A stretch of 64,000 bases of DNA from positions 23,115,507 through 23,179,506 of the forward strand of contig JARWIR010000017.1 in NCBI GenBank assembly GCA_029959085.1, written 5' to 3'. Of this stretch, positions 21,330 through 32,303 are shown piece by piece. The DNA is from Nemophila menziesii. Lineage: Eukaryota; Streptophyta; Magnoliopsida; Boraginales; Hydrophyllaceae. The notes under the pieces are model-generated. The model ran no database searches and was not told where the DNA came from. It saw only the letters and a program-made list of their open reading frames with translations. A program made the translations under genes and the position numbers. How positions within the stretch are numbered: position 1 is the first letter of the stretch; each line of letters starts with the position of its first letter.

Positions 21330-21905
21330 ATGGCATTAATTATTATTTTTCTTGTATTTGTTGGAAAAGTTGTCATGGCGACTGATGAACAGTGGATAGG
21401 CATAATGTATGAAGATATAAATGGTTGGACAGCAGACCAAGTATGGCCTCTGATTGCTGATTATTGCAACCTTTACAAAATCTACCCGAATGATATATCT
21501 TTCTGTCCAGATGCAGTCCAAGTCCCACCTTATATTGGCCAACTTCGATGGCTCGCCAGCAAACTACCGTCACCATCTGATCCTAATACGACGTACATAA
21601 GGTGGGAAGTTGAAACACTAACAGAAATAGATCCAATTAAACGTTCCATAAGCTTTTTTGTGGGGGTGAATAATATAGGAAATAAGTTTTTCAATGGAAC
21701 GTTGTTAGTACTTCCAAAGACTTCTGGGGACTCATGCCAAGTTGAGTATGATTACATTATGAGTCCCATGGAAGGATATACTCATCAAACTTTTCGCACA
21801 TTAGTACTTGAGCAGCAGCTCTTTAAGAAAATGGCGGAAATGATTGTGATAGAATTGCAAACAACATTCCAATATGAAGGCGAAACAAAAAAGAGTGATA
21901 TATAG
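21330..21905 (+). CDS. Lachrymatory-factor-synthase-like SRPBCC (START/Bet v 1-fold) protein
   Basis: A single-exon frame of 191 codons. From residue 16 it reads MATDEQWIG, then VWPLIADYCNLYKIYPN (residues 38-54), IRWEVETLTEID (about 92-103) and the C-terminal helix LVLEQQLFKKMAEMIVIELQTTF (split here by my reading, about 160-182). These are the landmarks of plant polyketide-cyclase-like or LFS-like proteins, small hydrophobic-ligand-binding SRPBCC proteins. The first 15 residues (MALIIIFLVFVGKVV) are hydrophobic and could be a signal peptide; most relatives start near the second methionine at 21375. Both ATGs have acceptable contexts, and the TATA box distance favours the first. A poly(A) signal follows at 22027. 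The name is by family only; ligand and reaction are unknown, and many members do not make the onion factor. It looks intact, and is the most gene-like locus here. Confidence 0.85.
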   Translation: MALIIIFLVFVGKVVMATDEQWIGIMYEDINGWTADQVWPLIADYCNLYKIYPNDISFCPDAVQVPPYIGQLRWLASKLPSPSDPNTTYIRWEVETLTEIDPIKRSISFFVGVNNIGNKFFNGTLLVLPKTSGDSCQVEYDYIMSPMEGYTHQTFRTLVLEQQLFKKMAEMIVIELQTTFQYEGETKKSDI

Positions 21906-22026
21906 AGTTTCTCAATCTCATATTCTATTCGTGTAATTCATGTTTACTATGTTCATCAATTATATGATTGTCTATTATTGTAGTTTCTGTGAGGTTTGGA
22001 GTGGAGTGAATGTAATAATACCAATT

Positions 22027-22032
22027 AATAAA
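22027..22032 (+). terminator. Poly(A) signal of the LFS-like gene
   Basis: AATAAA 122 bases after the stop codon, within AATTAATAAAAGATATG. Confidence 0.55.
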
Positions 22033-22770
22033 AGATATGACCAAATGCAAACCATAGAAACATTACTACATGAAGATTGTTTCTCTTTCATTTGAACAAA
22101 AAAAAAAGAAGATTGTTTCTCTTTCTCTCCATCTTTCTCTTTTCTCATACCGTTTTTTAGATTTATAATCTAGTATTCAATATTTCAATTATCTATGTGT
22201 ATTCAATTTGGATTTTAAAAGATTTTATTAGAGTTTTTAAAATCCATAGATTTGTTAACTCCGCAGATTGTTTTAATTCTAAGTAGATTTTAAAAGATTC
22301 TTTTTAATTCTACGTAGACTTTGACGGATTTTTATATCAGTATTTTAACGGATTTCAATAGATTTCAATGAATTCTAATGTCTTAGTTTTTTTAGATTTG
22401 TTTTAACTCTAACACCAACTTTTTCTAATTGAAGCCAATTTTTTATTTTGTTCTGTTATATTTTTCTAACACAATCAAACCCGTTAATTATCTTAATCTA
22501 AAATGGCTTTATTTATAAAAAAATTATTGACCAATGAATTCTGAAATAGTTCAGTCTTCGTATACTGTAATCGAATCAATCAATCATGGTATTCAAGAAA
22601 ACAAATACTACCTGTTTGTTTGAGGAAAAAAACTACCTTTTTTGTTGAATTTATAAAAAATAATGTTTAATGGTATAATTCCATTGTTAAATTTATGAAT
22701 TTTCTTTTTTCTACTTTGCATGGGTAGCCTCCATCTTATAAGCAGGTGGAGTTGGACATGAGTGTAGGCT

Positions 22771-23247
22771 GTTTTTGATTTTTTTTTTTTTTTGACAATA
22801 GATATTACTTGATTATGTAAACTATTTCTGCCGAATATAAAGCATGTTCTGAATTACAAAATTACTAGAGTGTAAAGCATAATTTATCTATTAAAATCCA
22901 TTACAGACCCATCACCCAAATTAATGAAAAACATGCACATGAGAGAAACAATTGTAGAACTGCATCAACTTCCCTCAGATTTCTCCAAAGAGTTGTAGTT
23001 GAGAAGCTTCCCAATGAGATCAACATGAGTCATCATCATTCTCCTACAGCAATAACGAACCAAACCCAATGCATCTAAAGCATCTCCTTCAGTGTAATCA
23101 GCTTGAAGAAGATCTAGATAGGTGTCCCATTTGTTTCCAATCACCTTGCCACAGGTAAAGCAACGGACAGGGATGATCATCTTTGCTCATTTTGCCCTAA
23201 TTTGCAGTCTTCGGCTGTGTCTCTTCTCTGTTCAAAGTTTTTGATTT
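22771..23247 (-). mobile_element. Processed retrocopy of an RPB10 mRNA (with poly(A) and target duplication)
   Basis: On the minus strand: the direct repeat AAATCAAAAAC (23247-23237), about 56 bases of 5' UTR, an intact CDS (23180-22965), about 170 bases of 3' UTR, a poly(A) run of 15 (22793-22779), and the same AAATCAAAAAC again (22781-22771, overlapping the A-run). An 11-bp perfect target duplication plus a poly(A) tract adjoining a complete mRNA-like copy is the signature of LINE-mediated retroposition. Confidence 0.88.
22965..23180 (-). CDS. NRPB10: RPB10-like subunit of nuclear RNA polymerases I, II and III (NRPB10), retrogene
   Basis: 71 codons, the exact usual length of RPB10/RPABC5, the small zinc-binding subunit shared by nuclear RNA polymerases, which sits at the assembly platform beside RPB3 and RPB11. 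Visible landmarks: start [18 protein letters not shown]; zinc ligands Cys7, Cys10, Cys44 and Cys45 (CFTCGK and RYCCRR); [25 protein letters not shown] near the C-terminus. All residues I can judge as conserved are kept, and there is no stop or frameshift, so the copy is either young or under selection. Possible private changes are MMM at 48-50 and Gly near residue 56. It lies in a retrocopy with its own poly(A) tract, so the parent gene is elsewhere. Whether it is transcribed is unknown. A G-box lies upstream at 23273-23278. Confidence 0.93.
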   Translation of the reverse strand: MIIPVRCFTCGKVIGNKWDTYLDLLQADYTEGDALDALGLVRYCCRRMMMTHVDLIGKLLNYNSLEKSEGS

Positions 23248-23272
23248 CAAACAAAATAAATAGTCTCTTCAT

Positions 23273-23278
23273 CACGTG
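23273..23278. promoter_or_regulatory. G-box upstream of the RPB10 retrogene
   Basis: CACGTG about 35 bases upstream (minus sense) of the retrocopy's 5' end, next to an AT-rich TATTTATTTT. It could serve as an acquired promoter. Weak evidence. Confidence 0.3.
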
Positions 23279-23538
23279 GTGAATGAATAGTGAGAATGAA
23301 AATCTCCTTTTATTATTTAATAAAAAGTGCTATTTTTTTTGTTTTGATTATTGATTGATAAATAGTAAAAGAAAAAGAATTTTTTTAATGGATTTTGTGA
23401 AATCTCTGCTATTATGGATGGATTTGCAAATAAGTTGTTTAGTTATAATTAAATATTAGACTCCTACGAAATCCAATGATTAATAGAGTCCAATAATTTT
23501 TAAATACCTCAAAATTTTAATGGATTTAAAAAAGTCTT

Positions 23539-23682
23539 GATTGAATACATCTAGATTTTAAAGGAGTTTTTAAAATCTTAATTGAATACACCTAGATTTT
23601 AAAAGACTTTTTAAAATCTTAATTGAATACCCCTGGATTTTTAAAGTCCAAAAAAATCCAACAGATTCTCAATTGAATACAC
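23539..23682. repeat. 41-bp tandem repeat in the right arm
   Basis: TTGAATAC recurs at 23541, 23582, 23623 and 23673 in a frame of TAGATTTTAAAAGA-like and TTTTTAAAATC-like sequence. The first two steps are exactly 41 bases. Confidence 0.8.
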
Positions 23683-23690
23683 CCCCCTGA

Positions 23691-24139
23691 ATTTATGTTC
23701 AGCCGTAGTTGGGGGCGGTTTCTCTTTAAAAAACTTCGGATGCCAGACAACTTGAGGGGCAAGAAAGTAATAATCCTCAACTAATGTCAATCAACAAGTT
23801 TTATTTTTCAGGCCATTGGTATTAGGTGGGCTCTCTTAGTCATTACGTAGTAATACGTAGTACCCTAATATTTGCTTACGTCATACTTTCTCATTTAATT
23901 AAGTTTAGTTGAGGATTTATGACATCGTTGAAAGGGTGATTGACACATAAAGTTTTCGAGACTAGATTTTTTTTCCATAGGAACTAGTGAGAGTTTTACT
24001 TCTTTAAAAAGATCTCAAATATGACCAAATACTAAAATACTCATACTAACACTAAAACACAAAAATAGTGATGTCACTATTTATCTCTCTCCACTACCCA
24101 CCTATCACCGACCACCGGAAAACATAAAGTATCGGGAAA
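23691..24139. other. Gap without recognised features
   Basis: AT-rich, no frame of interest. A possible degenerate inverted arm (ATCTCAAATATGACCAAATA near 24010) may pair with 25235-25300. Confidence 0.4.
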
Positions 24140-24345
24140 AACAACGAGTATCGGAAAAAAATAATGAATATAGGAATTAAAACAGTGAGTAGTATTCAAA
24201 ATATATAGAGTATCCATTAAAAAATAGTGACTACTCTATAAAAAATTGTGAGTACTCTATAAAAAACTGTGAGTATCCTATGAAATTAATAAGTATCCTA
24301 TAAAATTAATAAGTATCCTATAAAATTAATGAGTATTCGATAAAA
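24140..24345. repeat. Degenerate tandem repeat, 20-21-bp unit
   Basis: About ten imperfect copies of a unit like GAGTATCCTATAAAATTAAT. The last four are close to identical, and earlier copies diverge to GAGTACTCTATAAAAAACT. Confidence 0.8.
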
Positions 24346-24459
24346 ACTAAGAATATTTTATTACATTAAAAATTGATTACATTTTAAGAAACAAAATTAA
24401 ATAATTACAAAAAAAACTAACTAAAAATCTGGTTTGACCAGATCTTACAAAAAAAATAT

Positions 24460-25120
24460 ACAACAGGGACGGTGGATCAAGATGCAGCGAGATCAGGTGG
24501 ACAACACGATCGCAACCTCTGTTTGAACCCCCCTTCTCGGAGCTGGTTTGACCAGGTCTTCTTTCCTCGCACAAGAACACTATGGCTGCTACGAAGCTCA
24601 CCCGCTAAAACTCGTCGGAAATCACAGCGGAGGTTGGAGAAGAATGCCGGAGAAGACTCGTCACGCCATTCTATTCAACTTCGAGTACGTTGGAGGGAAG
24701 CCATGGCGGAGGTAAGCCACAGACGGTGCGCGATGGTTCGAGTATTTCCGGAGAAGATCCACAACCATCAAACAAAGTTTCACGCCATGCTTCACCTACC
24801 ATAGCTGCCGTCAGATTTGTTGGCGTGGAGCTCGACGGTAAGCAGCAGCTTCGTCTTCATCGTGTAGCTGCAGATGCAGGCGAAGAAGCACAACTCCATT
24901 ATTGCAGAAACACAGCTCCACGCCGCAGCTTCATTAATGGCGGCGAAGGAGATTTTATATGGTAGTGAAGCCTCAACATTTTCTCCAGCTATGGCGGATC
25001 TTGAAGAAAGGAGAACATCTTGCTTGTCTTCACTGCGGTTGAGTTTGAAAGGGAAAGAAACTGGAGAGAGAGAGAGATCTGGTAAGTTTGACTGTAATTG
25101 GAATACGAGAGAGGAGTAGA
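24460..25120. other. GC-rich island of unknown origin
   Basis: About 660 bases of distinctly higher GC content inside AT-rich DNA, with short frames on both strands (110 codons at 24472-24804, 91 at 24690-24965) that match nothing I recognise. ATGGCGG occurs three times near 24700, 24940 and 24990. It may be a gene fragment captured by a DNA transposon, or the 5' part of an unannotated gene. Confidence 0.35.
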
Positions 25121-26740
25121 AGGTAAGTGGGTTTTACGGGAATTAGAAAAAGAAGAGATAGGGAGTAGGGGTTTTTAGGTTTTAGAAATAAAATAAGTAT
25201 TATATATAGGAAAATAAACAAATAGAGACAGAAATGTAATTCAGATTTTGGTCTTTAGTGTTAAATTTTGTTTGAGGTTTTTAGTAAGAATACAAGGTAA
25301 GTGGAGTTGGGAAAAGGCATAAGGGAGGTGTCCTCAAAACTCCTTGCGTCAAAATCCTTAACAAAATTTTAAAAACTCTATAAATTTTTTGAAAATTTAA
25401 TGTATTATGTTAAATCAAAATAGATTTTAACGGCTTTTTTTAGTTCTTGCAAGACTATAATCGATTTTTTAATCCTACATAATTTTTTTATTGAGCATTT
25501 ACCCATAAAAATATTCATATTTTTATATTTTTCATTTGATCGATCAAGAATATTGTTGTTTTATTATTTTGAAAATTAAATTCATAATTGTATTCTTTAA
25601 CTTCTTTTATTAAAGAAAATAAGAAGCTAATAAAAGATTGTCGTGAGATTTTGGCATCAAGAGAGCATTTTGAGCTAGAGTGGTGCCTACTTATGAAAGA
25701 CAGGTGTGGCTGGGTCGTATCAAGAACCATATTAGTTAGACAATAAATTTTAGGAAGTTTTGTTTGCTTCCTGGTCTTTTAAACAAAAAAAAAAAATAAG
25801 ACTAGTAAAAAAGAATTTGCTCACATGTTTTGCTTCTGAAATTTTTAGGAGAAAAGATTTCAAAGTCAGCAAATTTTCACCATGTTAAAAAGAGTGGCGG
25901 CATGGAGGAAATAATTTGGAATCGATGAATTATTATAAGAGGAAGGAGTAGAAAAAGTTATCTATTTTTTTGACGTTAAAACACATTTTGAGTTAATAAA
26001 CGAGTACGAATAAATAAGTTAAGTTCAATGTATTTAACCAATTCCTAGAGAAGTAAAGTCACTGATTAAAAGATTTGTTAAGAAAATTAGGGGTGAAGAC
26101 ACCCGATTGCTTGGAAGGTTGTTGGAGTTAGCCCTCTTTGCATTCCAGTCGGCGGCTTGGTTAGATTTCTGAAATACAAAAAGGAAATTCATGCTCAGGG
26201 TGATAGAAAATGTTTATATATCTTCATAAATGTGATGTAAATGACGATTTGCAAACGTTTGACACTCCATAAGCGGCTTTATAAGGGATTGGAAATCATC
26301 CAAAAGAACAAAATAAACATTAGGTTGTAAGGAGGTTTCTTTGATTGCTTGTCATATACCAATGGCTTCAACCTCCTCCGTTGATCTACTCACATGGTGT
26401 TGATAAAAAGGATCACCTTGTGATTTACAACGCTTGTGGTGAATTTTATAATAAGGAATTGTATGAAGACACTTTTGTTGATGGAGAGAAAGTAAAAAAG
26501 ATCCTCTATTATTTGAAAAAAGAATCAAGGATATGGATTTTACACCTAATGGTATGAGCGTTTTGTTCTAAGTCATTAATCTATTATGTTTATATATTTT
26601 TGTTTAGATATCGATATTTTATTTAAACAGTAGATTTTTTCACCTAAATGATCAAGTTTTTTTTTTCTAAATTTATAAAATCTCTTCTTTTATCGACATA
26701 TTTTCTAGTATTATGTGAAGTGTAAAGTTGAGGTGGAGGT
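25121..26740. other. AT-rich stretch with little recognisable content
   Basis: Short direct repeats, no RNA gene. The one frame worth noting is at 26345-26557. Confidence 0.4.
26345..26557 (+). other. Unrecognised coding-like frame (70 codons)
   Basis: The middle (VIYNACGEFYNKELYEDTFV then KVKKILYYLKKESRI) is protein-like, with alternating charged and aromatic residues, but no family is recognised and the ends look non-coding. It could be an exon remnant. Low confidence. Confidence 0.25.
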
Positions 26741-26741
26741 T

Positions 26742-27345
26742 TTGACTTATTCAACAATCCTATGTGGCAGCCTAAGTCTTTTGTCTTTAGTCTCATTTGG
26801 ATACCAGCTCAACATTTCTACGTCGTTTCTTTAATTAAGGACGAGAAGTTTTTGGACCACCGATCTTATTTTATTTGGATGGCTGAGATTAAAGACCTAG
26901 AATTCCTATATAAAAGGCCTCTCTCTTCACAAAATTATTCATTTATCGTCTTCACTCTTTTCAGAAAACTCTCTCGCCTCTCTCACTAGTTAAACTTAGG
27001 GTTTGCTCTATTTTGTATTCATAGCTTGAAATCTTCTGTAATAGTTAGCATAATCTTGTATATTACTTGAATCCTACTGATTCAAGTATTTATATTCAAC
27101 GTAGTTGAGTATTGGGTTAGATTAGTTGGTTCTATACTTAGGGTTTGTTGAATGCGATGGTTTTTTGTAACAGTGATAATTGTAATCGGAGAAAACAGTG
27201 GTAATAGTGGAACGACGCTCTCAAATTGGAGCCCAACATGGATGTAGACAACTTTTGTCGAACCACGATATATCCTGTGTTCTTTAGTTTCTGTTTTCTA
27301 TATTTTCTTGTTTGAAACTCAATCTTATAACTCAACGTTTTTACA
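26742..27345 (+). repeat. Element F 5' LTR (left limit approximate)
   Basis: It ends just before the PBS (about ACGTTTTTACA). It contains the TATA box TATATAAA at 26907-26914, followed by a TCTCTC-rich leader. There is no second LTR to fix its start; 26742 is a guess from a TG-type start after a purine-rich stretch. Confidence 0.5.
26907..26914 (+). promoter_or_regulatory. TATA box, element F LTR
   Basis: CCTATATAAAAGGCC, a canonical plant TATA context, about 440 bases before the PBS. Confidence 0.6.
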
Positions 27346-27349
27346 AAAG

Positions 27350-27361
27350 TGGTATTAGAGC
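27350..27361 (+). promoter_or_regulatory. Primer-binding site, element F (initiator tRNA-Met)
   Basis: TGGTATTAGAGC, one base from the usual copia TGGTATCAGAGC. Confidence 0.85.
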
Positions 27362-27663
27362 TTGATTAAATCTCATATTAGTTCTGACTGATTCTTGACT
27401 CTTTTCTAGGGTTACAAATCCAAATCTAATCTGCAATTTACTTTCTTTTCTAAATCGTGTTGAGTGATTGATTGGTGTTTCTAGTTCTTGAAAAATCTTT
27501 TCAGATTCTATTTCAAAAAGGTTTTAAATGGTTCCTTCAAATTATGTTGAGACCTATCTTTGTTTCCCAATCTATTGTTTTCACAAACTTGTGATTTAAA
27601 AGTATTCTTACTTTGAAGTTTTTCTGGTTTTAGTTAGTACTTGTGATTCTTTGTACTAACTTC

Positions 27664-28146
27664 ATGGCTACAACTCGGATTGAGATGTCAGTCTATAATG
27701 GAAAAATTGATTTTGGTGTTTGGCAGAAAAAGATGAAGGGTTTGCTGTCTCATCATAAGGTGGGATATGCGCTTGTTGAGGACATTAAAGAATGACCAGA
27801 TTGTACTTTGGTCAGAGTTGCAGAAATTCATGAAGAAACTTTCAACATTATCTTCTTAAATCTATCTGATTATGTTATACGAATAGTGGATGGATGTGAT
27901 AATGCACTTGATCTATGGAATAAGTTAGATTCTCAGTACTCCACTAAATGTTTGCCTAATTTATCTATCTTGAAGGGTTCTTTTTTTAACTATAAAATGG
28001 ATTCCAGTAAATAATTAGATGATAATCATGATGAGTTCTTGAAAATGACCCTTGTTCTAAATGGTACCCCGCATGCCTTAGATGACACTAGTAAATGTAT
28101 GATTTTCTTGAATTCTATTCCTAAATCTTATCAAGTTGTGAAAGAT
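27664..28146 (+). pseudogene. Element F gag, N-terminal part
   Basis: Begins MATTRIEMSVYNGKIDFGVW, the typical copia gag opening, and continues through ALDLWNKLDSQYSTK (near 27905) and CMIFLNSIPKSYQVV (near 28098). In-frame stops occur near 27795 and 28012. It breaks off at AAGAT, the target site of element B, and resumes at 40143 with DVFQYASTVPTFEQV. Confidence 0.85.
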
Positions 28147-29742
28147 TGGTGTCTACTGGTGTGTAAAAAAATGACACCCCTAAAAAGGAAAGACACGTAC
28201 CGCAAGTGTACGGGTCGTCCATGTAATATCCGATAAACGGGATTTTGATCTCAAGGACGGAATAGAGTTGACTTAAAATGATATGCAATAAGTGAGGATA
28301 GTTGTTATATGACAAGAAAAGTAAATGGATAAATATTTGTTGGGTTTTTGTTGAGGACTAAAGTGCAAATAGAGTAAAATACTAAATTAACTAATGCAAA
28401 TAAGTAAGACGCGAGTAAGTAAATATGAGTAGATGCAAGAATGAGAAGGGTACTTGAGTCTCGCAAGGGTTTTACCTAAAATCTATTTAATCAATGCTTT
28501 CGTTTAAGGGATGAATTGGAATTTGGTATTAGTCGGGATTCTAGTTTCTCCTAACTACCATCAGGGTGGACTTAGGAGCTATCCTAGGGTATTACAAACT
28601 CCGTCAGGGTGATTATAAGCTACCTTTGAATGTTCAATACTTTTTCATTAATTGGCTACAAGGTTAATCAAGTCCGTCAGAGTTAATGACTTATACCTCG
28701 CGTCTATTACCTAGGTCCGTAATTAAACCCCCCGTCAAGGTGATCATTACGCCACTATAATGAATAGCTTACTTACTAATTCCTATTTTTGATTCATAAC
28801 TTCAAAGACAGTAAATATATTCATGATAATAGTCAATACTAAATTACCCAATTCAAATTAAATCTTTCACTCCCAAATTCAAAAACATTAATCAAATAAA
28901 TTGGGGCTCAACCCATTAGAGCGATTCTCAAGTACTTAAAGTATTTAGCTCATAATTGAAATAAAAACTAAATTAAAATAAAAGGAATTCACTGTCTCAA
29001 ATTACAGAATAGAATAAAAGAACCTAATTGAGGCATTGGAATTGACTTCTGGTGGAAAAATGAGGATTCTTCACCTTTAGCTTCTTCTTCTGCCTTCTGC
29101 TCTTGACTCTTGCTCTTGAATTTTAGCGTAGAATGAATTGTGTGTAGAATAAGAGTGTAAAGGCCTATTTATAAAAAGAAAATTGGACTTGGTCTATTAC
29201 TAAAGAAAATAAGTCAAATATTAAAAAGTTCAAATCCAATCTTTTAATTGAAATCCCGTAATTGGTGTGCAACCCTTAGTAAAACGACTGTAACTTTCTC
29301 AAATCAACTCCAAATTGACTCATTCCAGTTGATAAATCTTTCTATCTCAATAAGGAATAATATCTATTCCACGACACAAAGGCTGAATCCATTTTTAAGT
29401 TGCTCAAAATCAGCAATTACTATCAGCCTTCCAGATTTGCAGCTTTCCTAGTCAACTCTTCAGGGTATCTTATCTCGCCTTTGACTTATCTACTCAATCT
29501 AAGACTTTAATTTTAGATTCCTCTCCTTGTATTGGTGCTCCTTAGCATCCATGGACCTACAAAATTTTCACTAAAAACAAACCATTTAACGTGCAAAAGC
29601 TTTAAAAATGAAATATAATTAATTATAATGAGAGAAATTAAAATATAACGAATTAATCCTAAAAATCGAGCATATAATTCAATTATTCACCTAAAAAGAT
29701 GTCTCCTAAGGGCATACAATTAGAACAAAAAGGGAGACATCA
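28147..29742 (-). repeat. Element B 3' LTR
   Basis: 1596 bp. On the minus strand it starts TGATGTCTCCC and ends near GTAGACACCA. It includes four spaced CCGTCAGGGTG-like repeats (about 28559, 28601, 28672, 28731, plus-strand reading) and the phrase CTTGCGGTAC, also found in the LTR of element I as CTTGCGGTTG. Homologous throughout to 37041-37530 plus 39047-40142. Confidence 0.88.
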
Positions 29743-32303
29743 AGACCCCAAACTCAAGCCTTTGTCGTCCCGACAAAGTAAAATAAAACAATGGTGTAAG
29801 GTGAATGCAGAAATGCAGAATATAGTAAATACAACCAAAGCAAAAATTAAAACAAATCTCCTATAACAAAAATTAGGAATTCATATACACACTTATCATG
29901 CAAAAATCAAACACAAATAATATCAATCTTAAAATTAAGTTCACAATGCTAGAAGGTTACGCTTGTACTTATCTCAGTATGATGACTATATGGTGTTTCT
30001 TGATCCTCACTCTCTCTGAACGCTCCACTTAGCATACTCCCTATTAACTGAATTATAAACTCACTATGCACCTAGGAATCACGAGGACTTTACGGTTTTA
30101 GCGTAGGCTTAGAGACGGTGTGGTATGTATATTTGGTAAATTTGAAGTGAGCTTTTGGCTCTCTCCTCACTTACCATCAAAAACTGTCCAAGAACTTGAG
30201 TTAACACTCGAATAATGTTCTCACTCAACCCATTTGACGCACTAATGTAGCGTTCACATATCAACCCAATAAGTATGACGATGATTTCATAAAATTTTCA
30301 CTTTAACGGTTACTTTGTTATTTCTTTATTTTTATTTTTCATTTTTTTTTGTATAGTCGATAACTAGGTTCCCGGTTGTCTATTGTTTTGACAACTTTTT
30401 TTCGTTTTCTTTCAATCCCGGCAAAGGGTTACAAATAATATATCATCAAAAAATTGTGCCTCAATACAAACACATATAATTCTCTCCTGATATAATTCCC
30501 ATTAATGAAACCCACAACCCCAAACTCAAGCTCAAGACAGGTCCCAGGACCGTGATTCAAGTGCGGGTCATATGGAAATGCCTAATAAACTAAGGGGGTA
30601 TGGGCTTATATCATGGAGACAAAATAAAGGATTTAAAGCTCAAAATTTGGCTAAGAAGTATATAATTAATTCATGGGATAGAAGGCTAAAAAGTCTTAAA
30701 TGGCTAACAAAGAGCTGCCTCTATCATTTTCCTAGTTACATAGCTTGCCTCTAGTTCATACCTAAGTGTGTTCTCTACTAACTCAGATCTCACGTTCTAC
30801 AAACCAGACATTTTCCTTAAGTACAAGTTTACTTCTTTTGCATTGTTTATTAATTCTTCCTATCAATTACTTATGTTTGCATGCAATTAAAGTGTATTTT
30901 ATACTAACCCCTAAAGTACACTATTTACTATCATAGATTTATCAAAAGTATGCTCAATGGAGACATTTAACATATTTTACAGTAAAAAACCTCAATTGAT
31001 ATTATTGAAAGCAAATAAAACAAATAACACAAATAACACATAAAATTGGTATGAGGCAACGAACCCCACCCCAAACCCAAAAATGAGTCGTGTCCCCACG
31101 ACTAAAAAAAATCGATAAAGAAAGTAAACTAATATACACTTAATGAGAAAAGGATAGGAAAACATATCTGGATCCGCACTAGGACGATTACGTGTAGTCT
31201 CAGGTTGAGGTTTTCGAATACTCCTTTATCAAGTGTTAAAGATAATTAATTGTTGCGTTCATCTTGAATAAAGTGTTCTTCATTACCTCGAACTCCTTGT
31301 CAAATTTCCCAAGTCTCCATCTTTTCCTAGCTCTCTAAATTATCATCTTCTCTACGGAAATCATCCCTCAAACTCAACTTTCTTTCTTCCTCAAGTTCTT
31401 CGTACCTTTTCCAACCTTCATGGTCATCTCTGATGACCCCAAACTCAAAGCTTCAATAACTTCCAAAAAATTTAATGAAATTTGTGACTTTTGGTATTCT
31501 GAAGGTGTATGGATATGAATTATGGTATATTTTGAGTTGGGTCATAAATATTTCAAGGTTTGGGAAAGATTTAATGGATAACTTTCATTTTGGGTGAAGG
31601 AAGATTTTTTGATTAAAGTGAGAATTCTTTGGTGTTTTGGGAAGATTTATGATATGATTGTGTGTTTGGATGATGTTTAGAGAGATGGTTTCATAATATT
31701 TAGGTCTTTGGATGATGGAATTTTTGTGTTTTTGGAGCTTGGGTTCGTCATTATTGGTGTTTCATGTGTGGGAGGCCAAAGGAAAGGAAAAATAAGTTTT
31801 TTCTTAAAGTTTAGGTCAATTTTCGCCGACAGAAACCGGGCGCACGTTTATGGAAATCGGGAACCCGGTTTTGATTTTTTTTTTACCTGGACGCAACTTT
31901 GACCTTGCGTCTCCACCGCACAGGTCAGAGAGTTGCTCTCCGAAATCGGGTTTCCGGTTGTCGTCGACAATTGCAAACCCAGACGCAACTCCAAACGCAC
32001 ACGTTGTTGCTTCTCCACCGCACAGGTCAGAGAGTTTGGGACCTATAACTCTTGATACTAGGTTCCCAGTTTGCTCCTGATTTGCAACCCATTTTTCTTT
32101 GTTTTTCAACTTATGAACCCTAAACTCACGACCTTTTTACTCCTCAAATCATCAAAATAACCAACCTTCCTCATTTCTTAAAAATAAACACTAATAAAAA
32201 ACAATTACTCTAATTTACACTACGAAATTAAAAGATAAGAGATAATATACCAGTGAAATGGCTTTTGTTTAACGTCGTTAAGCTCGACGGGTTACCTCTT
32301 GCA
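29743..32303 (-). other. Element B 3' non-coding region with purine tracts and a GC-rich segment
   Basis: Minus-strand purine blocks of the TTGAGTTTGGGG type occur at 29743-29758 (terminal polypurine tract, against the LTR), 30511-30531, 31061-31086 and 31437-31450. The same four blocks, with conserved neighbouring sequence, occur in element A. A GC-rich segment at 31830-32060 holds a direct repeat of about 24 bases (TCTCCACCGCACAGGTCAGA and following) at about 31909 and 32013, 104 bases apart. Short charged frames after 31437 are not recognised. Confidence 0.65.

Larger units (their letters stand above)
22197..23690. mobile_element. Possible TIR element (GTGTATTCAATT ends) surrounding the RPB10 retrocopy
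   Basis: The left arm begins GTGTATTCAATTTGGATTTT at 22197. The right arm ends with the inverse, AATTGAATACAC, at 23671-23682, and carries further inverted copies of the same GATTTTAAAA phrases. Such ends are typical of AT-rich plant MITEs and their larger relatives. No target duplication is visible and the left tip may be lost, so the boundaries are uncertain. Confidence 0.45.

Noticed and set aside
22965..23180. RPB10 as an ordinary ancestral gene
   Set aside because: The poly(A) run and the 11-bp duplication around the copy show retroposition.
28152..28156. TCTAC as left target duplication of element B with the LTR starting at TGGTGTGT (28157)
   Set aside because: No match on the right side. 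AAGAT/AAGAC fits, and the split gag of element F is rejoined in frame by it.
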